This document shows, piece after piece, positions 18,666-26,854 of a DNA stretch of 35,525 nt. Under the pieces are notes generated by a model that saw nothing but the letters and a program-made list of their open reading frames with translations, searched no databases and was not told where the DNA came from. The translations under genes and the position numbers were made by a program. The DNA comes from Candidatus Bathyarchaeota archaeon (GTDB taxonomy: Archaea > Thermoproteota > Bathyarchaeia > Bathyarchaeales > Bathycorpusculaceae). Within the stretch, counting starts at the first letter, position 1; the number at the start of each line of letters is the position of its first letter. Where the stretch lies: assembly GCA_030672475.1 (NCBI GenBank), contig DAOVGI010000035.1:1-35525 (forward strand). Direction: 5' to 3'.

Positions 18666-19947
18666 AATGGATGGAACCACAGTAATCTTTATACTGGTTT
18701 ATCTTTTGACAATATTAGTTTCAGCAACAGAACTTGCTCCCCTCTCCATTGCTGCCTTAAGCGGAGCATTACTCACCGCTTGGTTTGGAATTCAGTATGA
18801 AATCTTCACTTATGAAGAAGCTCTAGGCTTCGTGGATATGAGACTTCTTGCCCTCTTGATCGGTACAATGATTGTAGTTGAAGTGGCTAAAAGAAGCGGG
18901 GTGTTCCGAGTTCTGGCATTGTATGCTGTAAAATTTTCCGGTGGAGATCCTGCAAAACTTTTCGTTTCCATTTGCGTGGTTTCGGCCTTTGTCTCTATGT
19001 TTCTCAGTGATCCAATGGCAATGCTGCTTATGGCTGCAGCGACTGTGACGATTGCTAAACTTCTGAAATACGACCCGATGCCATACTTTCTATCCGCAAC
19101 GATAATGATTAACCTCGGTGGAATAAGCACGCTGATAGGCTCGGTGAGTAACATGATAATTGGTATGGAAGCGAATATCGGCTTCACAGAGTACCTCAAC
19201 TACTTACTAATGTGTGAAATAATGTTATGGGCGTTGACAATCTTTGTTCTTTACGTAATTTTCAAGCCTAGGCTTGGAACGAAAAAGATGCTGCCAGAAT
19301 ACAAACCGTTAGAAAGCATAACAAACAAGACGCTTTTCCACAGGTCGATATTCATTCTCTTACTTCTTGTAATCCTTTTTCTGACTCTGGAAAAAATAGG
19401 AATCGGACCCGAAGGCGTAGCCATAGGCTGCGCCATCTTAGCGTTGTTCATTACTAAGCTGGATCCAGCAGAAATTTTTAGAGAACTGGATTGGGAAACC
19501 ATTTTTTTTATTGCAGGGTTCATGTTTATTATTGGCGGTTTGGAAAAGACTCAGATTTTAACTGACATATCCACATGGCTTTTTCAAATAGCTGGACAGA
19601 GCTCATTTAATGCTTCTCTCACAACTCTATGGTTCAGTGGGATTGCAAGCATGGTGGTAAGCAATGTTGCAATTGCCTTAACATTCGCTCCGATGATTGC
19701 TATGCATGGTTTTTCAGGGTTAAAGTCTTCTGCTGTTTGGACAGCGCTCATTCTTGGAACAAATCTGGGCGGTGCAACAACACCATTCAGTGGCTCTGTA
19801 TGTGTGATGGCTATGGGCGCTCTCAAACGTGAGGGACTCACAGTGAAATTCGGTGATTTCGCCAAAGTTGGTCTGATAACAACAATGGCTCAATTGGGTT
19901 TCTCAAGTCTTTATCTTATCCTAAGATTTGGATTGATAGGAGTATGA
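18658..19947 (+). CDS. ArsB/NhaD-type (ion transporter superfamily) permease
   Basis: 429 aa; MFLSDPMAMLLMAAATVTIAKLL, GGISTLIGSVSNMIIG, FIAGFMFIIGGLEKTQILTDI, ILGTNLGGATTPFSGSVCVMAMG hallmark motifs. Confidence 0.88.
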   Translation: MNKMDGTTVIFILVYLLTILVSATELAPLSIAALSGALLTAWFGIQYEIFTYEEALGFVDMRLLALLIGTMIVVEVAKRSGVFRVLALYAVKFSGGDPAKLFVSICVVSAFVSMFLSDPMAMLLMAAATVTIAKLLKYDPMPYFLSATIMINLGGISTLIGSVSNMIIGMEANIGFTEYLNYLLMCEIMLWALTIFVLYVIFKPRLGTKKMLPEYKPLESITNKTLFHRSIFILLLLVILFLTLEKIGIGPEGVAIGCAILALFITKLDPAEIFRELDWETIFFIAGFMFIIGGLEKTQILTDISTWLFQIAGQSSFNASLTTLWFSGIASMVVSNVAIALTFAPMIAMHGFSGLKSSAVWTALILGTNLGGATTPFSGSVCVMAMGALKREGLTVKFGDFAKVGLITTMAQLGFSSLYLILRFGLIGV

Positions 19948-20207
19948 TGAACTTGGCAAAAATCAAAAAATGGTTTAGATCGAGAAAACCAAAACATGAA
20001 AGAACATACGAAGAGGAAAAAAGAGAGTTCGAAATGGCCATAGGAAAGCCTTTCATCAATGTTACAATTGAGATGCCTGAAGGTTTCAAAGAATTGCGCA
20101 CCCAATTTCTAGATTTGCAGAAAGACGAAAGATTCCTCGAAGAAGTCAAAAACTTGGTGAAAAAAAGACTCGTGTACGAGAGACGAGGCATGAAACTTAC
20201 ATCTTAA
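19944..20207 (+). CDS. small charged protein of unknown function coupled to the permease
   Basis: 87 aa; ATG overlaps the permease stop (4 nt); MNLAKIKKWFRSRKPKHERTYEEEKREFEMAIGKPFINVTIEMPEGFKELRTQFLDLQKDERFLEE... Confidence 0.7.
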   Translation: MMNLAKIKKWFRSRKPKHERTYEEEKREFEMAIGKPFINVTIEMPEGFKELRTQFLDLQKDERFLEEVKNLVKKRLVYERRGMKLTS

Positions 20208-20324
20208 ACCCAAGCTGACGGCGAGATTCACAGAAGAGCTGATCCAAAAAATACTTCTTGGCTGTTTATATACTTCTTTTTCCAAAATACAGATCAAAGC
20301 AGGAAATCCAAAAGAGGAAAACAA

Positions 20325-20846
20325 TTGTTTAACATTGAAAAGGTTGACGAGGGCAATTTCAAAGATATCCCCCACCCATGTAGATATTGTCTCTACTGGC
20401 AGACAACTGGTCCGTTTGATCAGAAGATGTTGAAGCCGGAGATGGGACGAGAAAAACGAGAATGGTTCAACAAAGTAGTTCGAGAGTTTGGAAATTGTGC
20501 ATCTATCGCATACTTCAACAGCGTTCCAACAGGCTTTATCCAATACGCACCGCCGAAGTTTCTTCCCAGGATAGAAGAGTATGCATCTGGACCACCAAGC
20601 GAAGACGCCGTCTTTCTTGCATGTTTATACATTGTAAACAGAAAAGCACGTGGAAAAAAATTAGGAACAAACATGCTGACAAATTTGCTGGATGAACTGA
20701 GAAATAGAGGAATTAGAGCTGTTGAAACCTTCGCAAGAAAAAACTCGCAAGACAATCCATCAGGTCCACTAGAACTGTACTTAAAACATAATTTCAAAAT
20801 AAAGAAGGACGTGGATGATTTTCCACTTGTCCGTTTCGAATTCTAG
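20325..20846 (+). CDS. GNAT family N-acetyltransferase
   Basis: VFLACLYIVNRKARGKKLGTNMLTNLLDELRNRGIRAVETFARKN...YLKHNFKI; TTG start; TATA-like TTTATATACT near 20264. Confidence 0.82.
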   Translation: MFNIEKVDEGNFKDIPHPCRYCLYWQTTGPFDQKMLKPEMGREKREWFNKVVREFGNCASIAYFNSVPTGFIQYAPPKFLPRIEEYASGPPSEDAVFLACLYIVNRKARGKKLGTNMLTNLLDELRNRGIRAVETFARKNSQDNPSGPLELYLKHNFKIKKDVDDFPLVRFEF

Positions 20847-20879
20847 AACGTAACCGTTAAATCTGTTCTTTTCTCTTCT

Positions 20880-22091
20880 ATGAGATTTGCTGTAGGTTGG
20901 TCGAAGCTGGTGAAAGTTGACTCTGTTGTCCTTCGATTCGGTGGAGAAATAGGCATCAAGAGCGAATGGACTAGGCGTACTTACGAGAGATTATTGTTAA
21001 GAAATATAAAAAAAGTTCTAGAGTACTATAGCATTTCCATTGACAGAATCGTACACAAGCGTGGCAGAATATATGTAAAAGCGAAGCATGCTCATGAAGC
21101 CGCTGCAAAGCTGACGCAAGTCTTCGGCGTCTCTTCAGTTTCCCCAGCCGTTGAAACGACTTCAGATATGAATGAAATTGTGGAGCGAGCTTGCGAATTA
21201 GCAGACGAGACGTTGAAAAACGGAGGCAGTTTTGCAGTTCGTTGCCACAGAGTTGGGGAACATCCTTACTCAAGCATGGACGTTTGTAAAGAAGCAGGAA
21301 CACAAATTTTAACAAGATTAAAGAAACGTGGCTTAAAAGTGGATTTAAGGAATCCTCAGGTCACTGTAGGTGTTGAGGTGAGAGATGAACATGCTTACAT
21401 CTTCACAGAAAGCCTGCAGGGTACAGGTGGTTTTCCCTTAGGTTCCCAGCCCAGAGTCGTCTGCCTGCTAAGCGGAGGAATAGACTCAGCAGTTGCGTGC
21501 TGGCTTGTAATGAAACGCGGATGCTCCATTAGTCCAGTATACTTTGATATCACGCCCTTCACGAACAGAGCTGCAACTGCCAAAGCCTTAGATATTGCCA
21601 AGAGACTGTTTGAATGGTCCATTGGTTTTCCGAGAAGAGTTCTCTTAGTGCCCCATGGCAAAAACCTTGAAACATTTGTCAAGAAAAGCCCAAGAAAGTT
21701 AACATGTGTCTTATGCAAACGTATGATGTACCGTATTGCCGAACGGCTTGCAGAAATGGAGAAAGCTGAAGGCATAGTAACCGGCGAATCCATTGGACAA
21801 CACGCAAGCCAAACATTACACAATCTGAGAGTTCTAAATCAAGCAGTAGCTAAGTATCCGGTGCATCGTCCACTCTTAGGCTTTAACAAACTGGAAATAG
21901 TAGAATTAGCGAAGAAAATCGGCACTTTTAATATTTCAACCAGAACAGCTGAAGGATGCAGTGCAGTTCCCAGAAGCCCTGCAACAAAAGCGAGACTGCA
22001 ACTTGTAATGAAAGCTGAGCAAGAGCTTGATATAAGTGAAATGATACAGGAATCAGTTAGAGAAACTAAAACTGTGACAGTTGGAACTTAA
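20880..22091 (+). CDS. thiI: tRNA 4-thiouridine synthetase ThiI-like (THUMP + PP-loop)
   Basis: LRFGGEIGIKSEWTRRTYERLL, PP-loop LLSGGIDSAVACWLVMKRG, CVLC pair plus later Cys (EGCSAVPRSP), GIVTGESIGQHASQTLHNL. No C-terminal rhodanese domain. Confidence 0.95.
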   Translation: MRFAVGWSKLVKVDSVVLRFGGEIGIKSEWTRRTYERLLLRNIKKVLEYYSISIDRIVHKRGRIYVKAKHAHEAAAKLTQVFGVSSVSPAVETTSDMNEIVERACELADETLKNGGSFAVRCHRVGEHPYSSMDVCKEAGTQILTRLKKRGLKVDLRNPQVTVGVEVRDEHAYIFTESLQGTGGFPLGSQPRVVCLLSGGIDSAVACWLVMKRGCSISPVYFDITPFTNRAATAKALDIAKRLFEWSIGFPRRVLLVPHGKNLETFVKKSPRKLTCVLCKRMMYRIAERLAEMEKAEGIVTGESIGQHASQTLHNLRVLNQAVAKYPVHRPLLGFNKLEIVELAKKIGTFNISTRTAEGCSAVPRSPATKARLQLVMKAEQELDISEMIQESVRETKTVTVGT

Positions 22092-22271
22092 TAAAAGTTG
22101 CATTTTGCGTCTTTGCGATGCTGGAAGACGAAGACCTTATAGTACAGTAGGCGACAAACGATGCTGGCAGCTTCTAACACGTTGTTTTGAAAACATTTTG
22201 CTGTTCTTCAGGTGTAAGTGTACAGCAAGGTCAAGCTTATTTAACTTATGTTACTGCAAGTGGCATGTTAG

Positions 22272-22508
22272 CTATTTAGGTGTCTCTAGCATTATGTAAA
22301 GTACGTTGTTTCCACGCAGTAAAACGTTTCCGTAATTCGTAATCAATTGACCGTTTTTGTACTCTGTTGCTCCCTCCAGGAGCATGTTCATGTGTCCGTC
22401 ACATTGGATCATCTTTCCCCTGTATTCGCATCGGTTTTTCAGTAGGATTCCGATGTGGGCATTTAACTGTTTGACCAGCACATTCAACGGTTTCTTACTA
22501 GGTTCCAT
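22272..22508 (-). CDS. Sm-like (LSm) archaeal protein
   Basis: PLNVLVKQLNAHIGILLKNRCEYRGKMIQCDGHMNMLLEGATEY...GNVLLRGNNVLYIML; Sm1/Sm2 motifs. Confidence 0.94.
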   Translation of the reverse strand: MEPSKKPLNVLVKQLNAHIGILLKNRCEYRGKMIQCDGHMNMLLEGATEYKNGQLITNYGNVLLRGNNVLYIMLETPK

Positions 22509-22659
22509 TCAAGCACCCTTAGTATCTCTTTGTCTATTCATATCCACGAAAGCACTACATATAAAAGCTTTATGAAAACTTTCTCCAAATTCGGCGACAA
22601 TTATTGAATTGCCTCCCACTCTGTATTCTAAAACATTTCTGAAGCGGATCACAAATTGA

Positions 22660-22860
22660 TTACAGCTTTTTCAGTACTGACAAAGCTGCAATTGCCAGAA
22701 AGGCTATTCCAGTCCACCATAGATCTCCATCCGTCAGAAGCCAAACTATTATGGCAACAATAGCCGCAGGAATCAAGACGAAGAGTAGACGAATGACGAG
22801 AATGATTATTATGCCGATTATGATTAAGCCGATAAGTCCTAGGAGAGCGAAGTCAAGCAA
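22660..22860 (-). CDS. small (66 aa) hydrophobic membrane protein
   Basis: MLDFALLGLIGLIIIGIIIILVIRLLFVLIPAAIVAIIVWLLTDGDLWWTGIAFLAIAALSVLKKL. Confidence 0.6.
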   Translation of the reverse strand: MLDFALLGLIGLIIIGIIIILVIRLLFVLIPAAIVAIIVWLLTDGDLWWTGIAFLAIAALSVLKKL

Positions 22861-22964
22861 ACTTCGAATTCACCAATTCAAGATTCTTGTCAAGCAGGAA
22901 TAATAATGTTCCGTTGCCAAAATTTAAAAGCACACCCGCGCACAACAGTCAATGGGGAATTCGA

Positions 22965-23660
22965 GTGAAATATGAAATTAGATATAAACCGTCTTATTCA
23001 ATGCTCGTTGTCAATTTGGAGCACGATGAAAAGATAACGGCTGAGTCTGGTGCAATGACTTACATGGATCCTAACATAGAAGTTCACACGCGTAAAAGAG
23101 AGAAAAGCCTTCTCGGCAGTTTGGGTCTTGCGGTCTTCGGGCGTCAATCTTTTTGGGTGAACGAGTATATTGCTTCGAGAGGCCCAGGTGAGGTGGCGTT
23201 TGTTTCGGCACCCGTAGGTGACATAGAAATGTTGGAGGTTAAGCCAAACCAAGGCTACATAATTCAAAAGGCTGCGTACATCGCGTCAACAGAGGGCATA
23301 GATTTAGATCTCAAGTGGGAAGGATTCACCAAGGGATTGTTCGGCCAAGGCCTGCTTATGATAAAAGCTACAGGCAATGGTTCCCTGTTCATAAACACTT
23401 TCGGAGCAATAGACAAGCACACTTTAAAGCCTCAACAAACATTGATAGTCGACAACTTCCACCTAGTTGCCTTCAGTGACACATGCAGCTACAGAGTCAC
23501 TAAGTTTGGAGGATTAAAAGAGACTTTACTGGGCGGAGAAGGACTGGTAACCCAAATAACAGGGCCTGGAGACATTTATATACAGACAAAGAACTTGAGA
23601 GAATTCGTAGACTGGTTATGGACGCTGATCGGGCCTAGGGTTAGGTCAAGAGCTCGATAA
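22965..23660 (+). CDS. AIM24/TIGR00266 family protein
   Basis: VKYEIRYKPSYSMLVVNLEHDEKITAESGAMTYMDPNIEVHTRKREKSLLGSL...; GTG at 22965 preferred over the listed TTG at 22887 because the family begins near (K)YEI. Confidence 0.88.
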   Translation: MKYEIRYKPSYSMLVVNLEHDEKITAESGAMTYMDPNIEVHTRKREKSLLGSLGLAVFGRQSFWVNEYIASRGPGEVAFVSAPVGDIEMLEVKPNQGYIIQKAAYIASTEGIDLDLKWEGFTKGLFGQGLLMIKATGNGSLFINTFGAIDKHTLKPQQTLIVDNFHLVAFSDTCSYRVTKFGGLKETLLGGEGLVTQITGPGDIYIQTKNLREFVDWLWTLIGPRVRSRAR

Positions 23661-23767
23661 AGCTACACTGTTCACCTTGAGTTGAAGGCTTCCAAGAAAA
23701 GCCAGTGCTTATATCCTAAAGGATTAAGAATTACAGAAGTTTCCTATTAGGAAGTGGAGATGATGCT

Positions 23768-25318
23768 ATGTGCAAAGTTTACGTTGACGGAGAGAATTTG
23801 ACAATTGAAGATGTTGTTAGGGTTGCACGTGAAAACGTTGAGGTTACAATTCCGGAAGAGGCTAAAAAGCGTGTTAGGAGAAGCCGTGAAATTCTGGAGA
23901 AGCTTGTCAGAGAAGACCACGTAATTTACGGTGTGAACACTGGTTTTGGAGCTTTAAGCAACGTCAGAATTTCGCCGCAGGAAATCAGGCAGTTACAGTC
24001 TAATCTTATCAGAAGCCATTCATCTGGTGTTGGAAAACCAACATGCAGAGAAAACGTTCGAGCTTTACTGCTTCTACGTGTAAACACGTTGGCCAAGGGC
24101 TATTCTGGAATACGTTTGAAAACTTTGGAAACGCTTGTTGAAATGTTGAATAAGAGGGTTCATCCTGTAATTCCAGCTAAAGGTTCCGTTGGCGCCAGCG
24201 GGGATCTTGCACCTCTGTCGCACATGATTTTGGTTCTTATAGGCAAGGGAAAAGCTGAATACCAAGGCAACGTGATAAGTGGAAAAAAGGCGATGGAAAA
24301 GGCTGGAATAGAACCAGTCCGGCTGGAGTTCAAAGAAGGCTTAGCTCTTAACAACGGCACACAATTGATGACGACAATAGCAGCTTTGACGATTTTTGAT
24401 GCTGAAAACTTAATCAAAATGACAGAAGTCGCCACCGCGTTAACCCTTGAAGGCTTACTTGGAATTCTTGACGCGTTCGATGAGAAAATTCACAACGTTA
24501 GACCACATCAAGGACAAGCTGTAACCGCATGTAACATTAGGAGACTAATAGACGGAAGCATGCTTGTCCAAACAGGAAGAGAAGCAGTGAAGAAAAATCG
24601 TCGTCCTCATGACCCTTATAGCCTAAGATGTTCACCGCAAGTTTTGGGAGCGGCGAGAAACGCTATCGCGTACGCCAAAAGAGTTATAGAAATTGAGATA
24701 AACTCGGCTACTGACAACCCTCTGATTTTTCCAGAGACTGAGACATGCCTCTCGGGCGGCAATTTCCACGGCCAACCGGTCTCCCTCGCAATGGACTTGC
24801 TTGGAATAGCGTTAACGATGGTGGGCAACATTTCCGAAAGGAGAACAGCCAGACTCCTCGATGAAAAACTGAACAACGGCTTACCATCCTTCTTAATATC
24901 TCATGAAGCGAAAAGAGGAGTGAACAGCGGCTTGATGACCGTACAGTATACGGCAGCCGCTCTAGCCTCGGAAAACAAGGTTCTAGCCCATCCAGCATGC
25001 GCAGATTCAATTCCAACCTCAGCAGGCTTTGAAGACTTTGTAAGCATGGGAGTAACAGCAGCCCAAAAAGCCAAACAAATACTGGAAAACATAGAATACA
25101 TAATAGCTATAGAATTGCTCTGTGCAGCACAAGCAATAGAGTTCCGTGGTCCAGAAAGACTCGGCAAAGGAACCAAAATAGCTTACTCAACCATAAGAAA
25201 AACCGTGCCGCCGCTCAAAGAAGACAGGGTACTGAGCAATGACATAGAGAAAATCAGGCAAACACTCAAAAACAGAACAATCCTCAACAAGATCAACAGA
25301 ACATTGAAAATCGACTAA
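23768..25318 (+). CDS. hutH: histidine ammonia-lyase
   Basis: YGVNTGFGAL, LQSNLIRSHSSGVG (Ser-His at the selectivity position), MIO motif GSVGASGDLAPLSHM, YTAAALASENK. Confidence 0.95.
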   Translation: MCKVYVDGENLTIEDVVRVARENVEVTIPEEAKKRVRRSREILEKLVREDHVIYGVNTGFGALSNVRISPQEIRQLQSNLIRSHSSGVGKPTCRENVRALLLLRVNTLAKGYSGIRLKTLETLVEMLNKRVHPVIPAKGSVGASGDLAPLSHMILVLIGKGKAEYQGNVISGKKAMEKAGIEPVRLEFKEGLALNNGTQLMTTIAALTIFDAENLIKMTEVATALTLEGLLGILDAFDEKIHNVRPHQGQAVTACNIRRLIDGSMLVQTGREAVKKNRRPHDPYSLRCSPQVLGAARNAIAYAKRVIEIEINSATDNPLIFPETETCLSGGNFHGQPVSLAMDLLGIALTMVGNISERRTARLLDEKLNNGLPSFLISHEAKRGVNSGLMTVQYTAAALASENKVLAHPACADSIPTSAGFEDFVSMGVTAAQKAKQILENIEYIIAIELLCAAQAIEFRGPERLGKGTKIAYSTIRKTVPPLKEDRVLSNDIEKIRQTLKNRTILNKINRTLKID

Positions 25319-25410
25319 CCCGCAAAAACCTGTTCAATATTTGATTAGAATAGATAATTTTGATGAAACTTTCAAAATATTCATGTGCACACGCTGAATC
25401 TACGTAAAAG

Positions 25411-25570
25411 TCGGGCGGGCAGGATTTGAACCTGCGACAATCCGGTCTCTGCATGTACGCTTGGTAAGCTGAGCGACACCCACCACAGGCACGTGTCTAC
25501 AGCATCTCCGCCAGCTAAAGCAACAAGCCTACGCTGACTCGGAAGCTCTACCAAGCTGAGCTACCGCCCG
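25411..25570 (-). tRNA. intron-containing tRNA, about 86-nt intron in anticodon loop region, anticodon not assigned
   Basis: Minus strand: acceptor CGGGCGG ... CCGCCCG-A; D-arm GCTCAGCTTGGTAGAGC; T-arm GCAGG-TTCAAAT-CCTGC; anticodon stem TCCG/CGGA; 160 nt total against about 74 for mature tRNA. Confidence 0.85.
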
Positions 25571-25614
25571 ACAAAATCTCATAGATAGGAAAATCAAATT
25601 TATGTGTTACGCAT

Positions 25615-25738
25615 TTAAATTCCATGTTTCGCATTTGTTTTCTGGCATCTTTTCCTGAAGATTTTACCGTTTTCCATTTCACACACGTAGTCGAATCCTG
25701 CTTTGACAAGTTTACACGCTTCTTTTATATTGTGAGGC
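25615..25738 (-). pseudogene. remnant of C-terminus of archaeal tyrosine integrase/recombinase
   Basis: Translated ...LPHNIKEACKLVKAGFDYVCEMENGKIFRKRCQKTNAKHGI*; resembles, from memory, the C-terminal tail of archaeal integrases (eEA.kLieaGFeYVcd.dG.KlFRKRK). Confidence 0.5.
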
Positions 25739-25848
25739 AGTGCATGACTTACGGCTCTGAGCTCGGTGACCCAGATTACGATGTGAACTATGACATTGAC
25801 GGCGACGATGACATCGATGTTTACGACATCGCTATAAGCGCGCGCTGA
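25738..25848 (+). pseudogene. remnant of dockerin-like calcium-binding C-terminus of a surface protein
   Basis: Translated ...CMTYGSELGDPDYDVNYDIDGDDDIDVYDIAISAR*; dockerin repeat pattern GDPxYDxxxDIDGDxxIDVYDIA. Confidence 0.6.
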
Positions 25849-25887
25849 AGATAAATGATCAAACAAAAAATTTAGATAAACAAAACT

Positions 25888-26064
25888 TTATTTTTCTATC
25901 TTATGATAAACGAACGCCACAACATCTATAACAATTATAACCACAAGAACAAATAAGGGGCTACCTAAAAACTTGTCCACTAAAGGTTCTCCTTCCGCAT
26001 TGACAGAACTTATTAACCCGAAGAGAAGAAACGGAATAAACAGCGATAGTTTGGTCTTTTCCAT
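25888..26064 (-). CDS. 58-aa small membrane protein downstream of nusA
   Basis: Hand translation: MEKTKLSLFIPFLLFGLISSVNAEGEPLVDKFLGSPLFVLVVIIVIDVVAFVYHKIEK*; two hydrophobic helices; 20 nt after the nusA stop, same strand. Below ORF-track size cutoff. Confidence 0.65.
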   Translation of the reverse strand: MEKTKLSLFIPFLLFGLISSVNAEGEPLVDKFLGSPLFVLVVIIVIDVVAFVYHKIEK

Positions 26065-26084
26065 TTTCTCGAGTCTCTGAACCT

Positions 26085-26537
26085 TCAGGTTATGCTTACG
26101 TTTTGTATGTTAAAGTATCTTTTGGCAAAAAAGCGAAGGCGTTCAGCATTCCGCCCATTCTTACCTATGGCAATGCCTTTATCTCCCGGATTAACTGTAA
26201 CAACAGCCATTATTTTCCCGTTGGGTCTTTCTGTTATGCGAACCTCCTTCACGATAGCTGGTTTCAAGGCGTTCTTGATAAATTGAGCAGGTTCTTCTGA
26301 ATATTCGATAATTTCATGTTTTTTACCTGTCATTTTTTCTAGGACATGGATATTTCTTCCACCCCTTCCAATAGCCATCCCTATATGGCCCTTGCTAACT
26401 ACAAAGATCGCACGGCTTTGTTCCTCATAGACTACGCAGTCTTTAACGCTTGCCCCTGTTATGCTCTCAAACAATGAGATGTACCGCATTTCTCTACTTG
26501 TAATTTTTATCCCAGTTGCCATTCGGTTCCTCCTCAA
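26085..26537 (-). CDS. nusA: NusA-like KH-domain transcription factor
   Basis: Two KH cores (IGMAIGRGGRNIHVLEKMTGKKHEIIEY; KGIAIGKNGRNAERLRFFAKRYF); position after L30e. ATG at 26522 is an alternative start. Confidence 0.95.
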   Translation of the reverse strand: MRRNRMATGIKITSREMRYISLFESITGASVKDCVVYEEQSRAIFVVSKGHIGMAIGRGGRNIHVLEKMTGKKHEIIEYSEEPAQFIKNALKPAIVKEVRITERPNGKIMAVVTVNPGDKGIAIGKNGRNAERLRFFAKRYFNIQNVSIT

Positions 26538-26854
26538 GACTCTTCTGGTTCCGTCTTTTCCATCAAACTAAGGATTTCTGAATCACCGGGTTCTTTTATA
26601 CTTAACGCTGAGATGACAAATGGTTTGCCACATACAGCAGCCAAGTCTATAGATGAGCCCTTATAGATTGTCAGTGGAACATTTGAAAGTTGGCAATAAT
26701 ATTCTATGTCTTCACGTGTGTTCTTTGGGCAGTTGGCAGCCAAGATTATCAGTTTGGCTTTCCCCATCTTTGCGCTCTGTATGGTGGAGTTCGCGCCCAA
26801 GGACACCTTGCCTGTTTTTACAACCGTTACAATCGCCTTATCGGTGTCTATCAC
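26534..26854 (-). CDS. rpl30e: ribosomal protein L30e
   Basis: KTGKVSLGANSTIQSAKMGKAKLIILAANCPKNTREDIEYYCQLSNVPLTIYKGSSIDLAAVCGKPF; canonical position after rpoA. Confidence 0.95.
   Translation of the reverse strand: MIDTDKAIVTVVKTGKVSLGANSTIQSAKMGKAKLIILAANCPKNTREDIEYYCQLSNVPLTIYKGSSIDLAAVCGKPFVISALSIKEPGDSEILSLMEKTEPEES

Noticed and set aside
22081-22299. 72-aa plus ORF after thiI
   Set aside because: Overlaps the thiI end and the 3' end of the convergent LSm gene; translation shows no motif.
25411-25500. Second tandem tRNA formed by the intron D-arm-like segment
   Set aside because: The candidate 5' acceptor (GGTGGGT region) does not pair with CCGCCCG, whereas the outer CGGGCGG does; a single intron-containing tRNA fits better.
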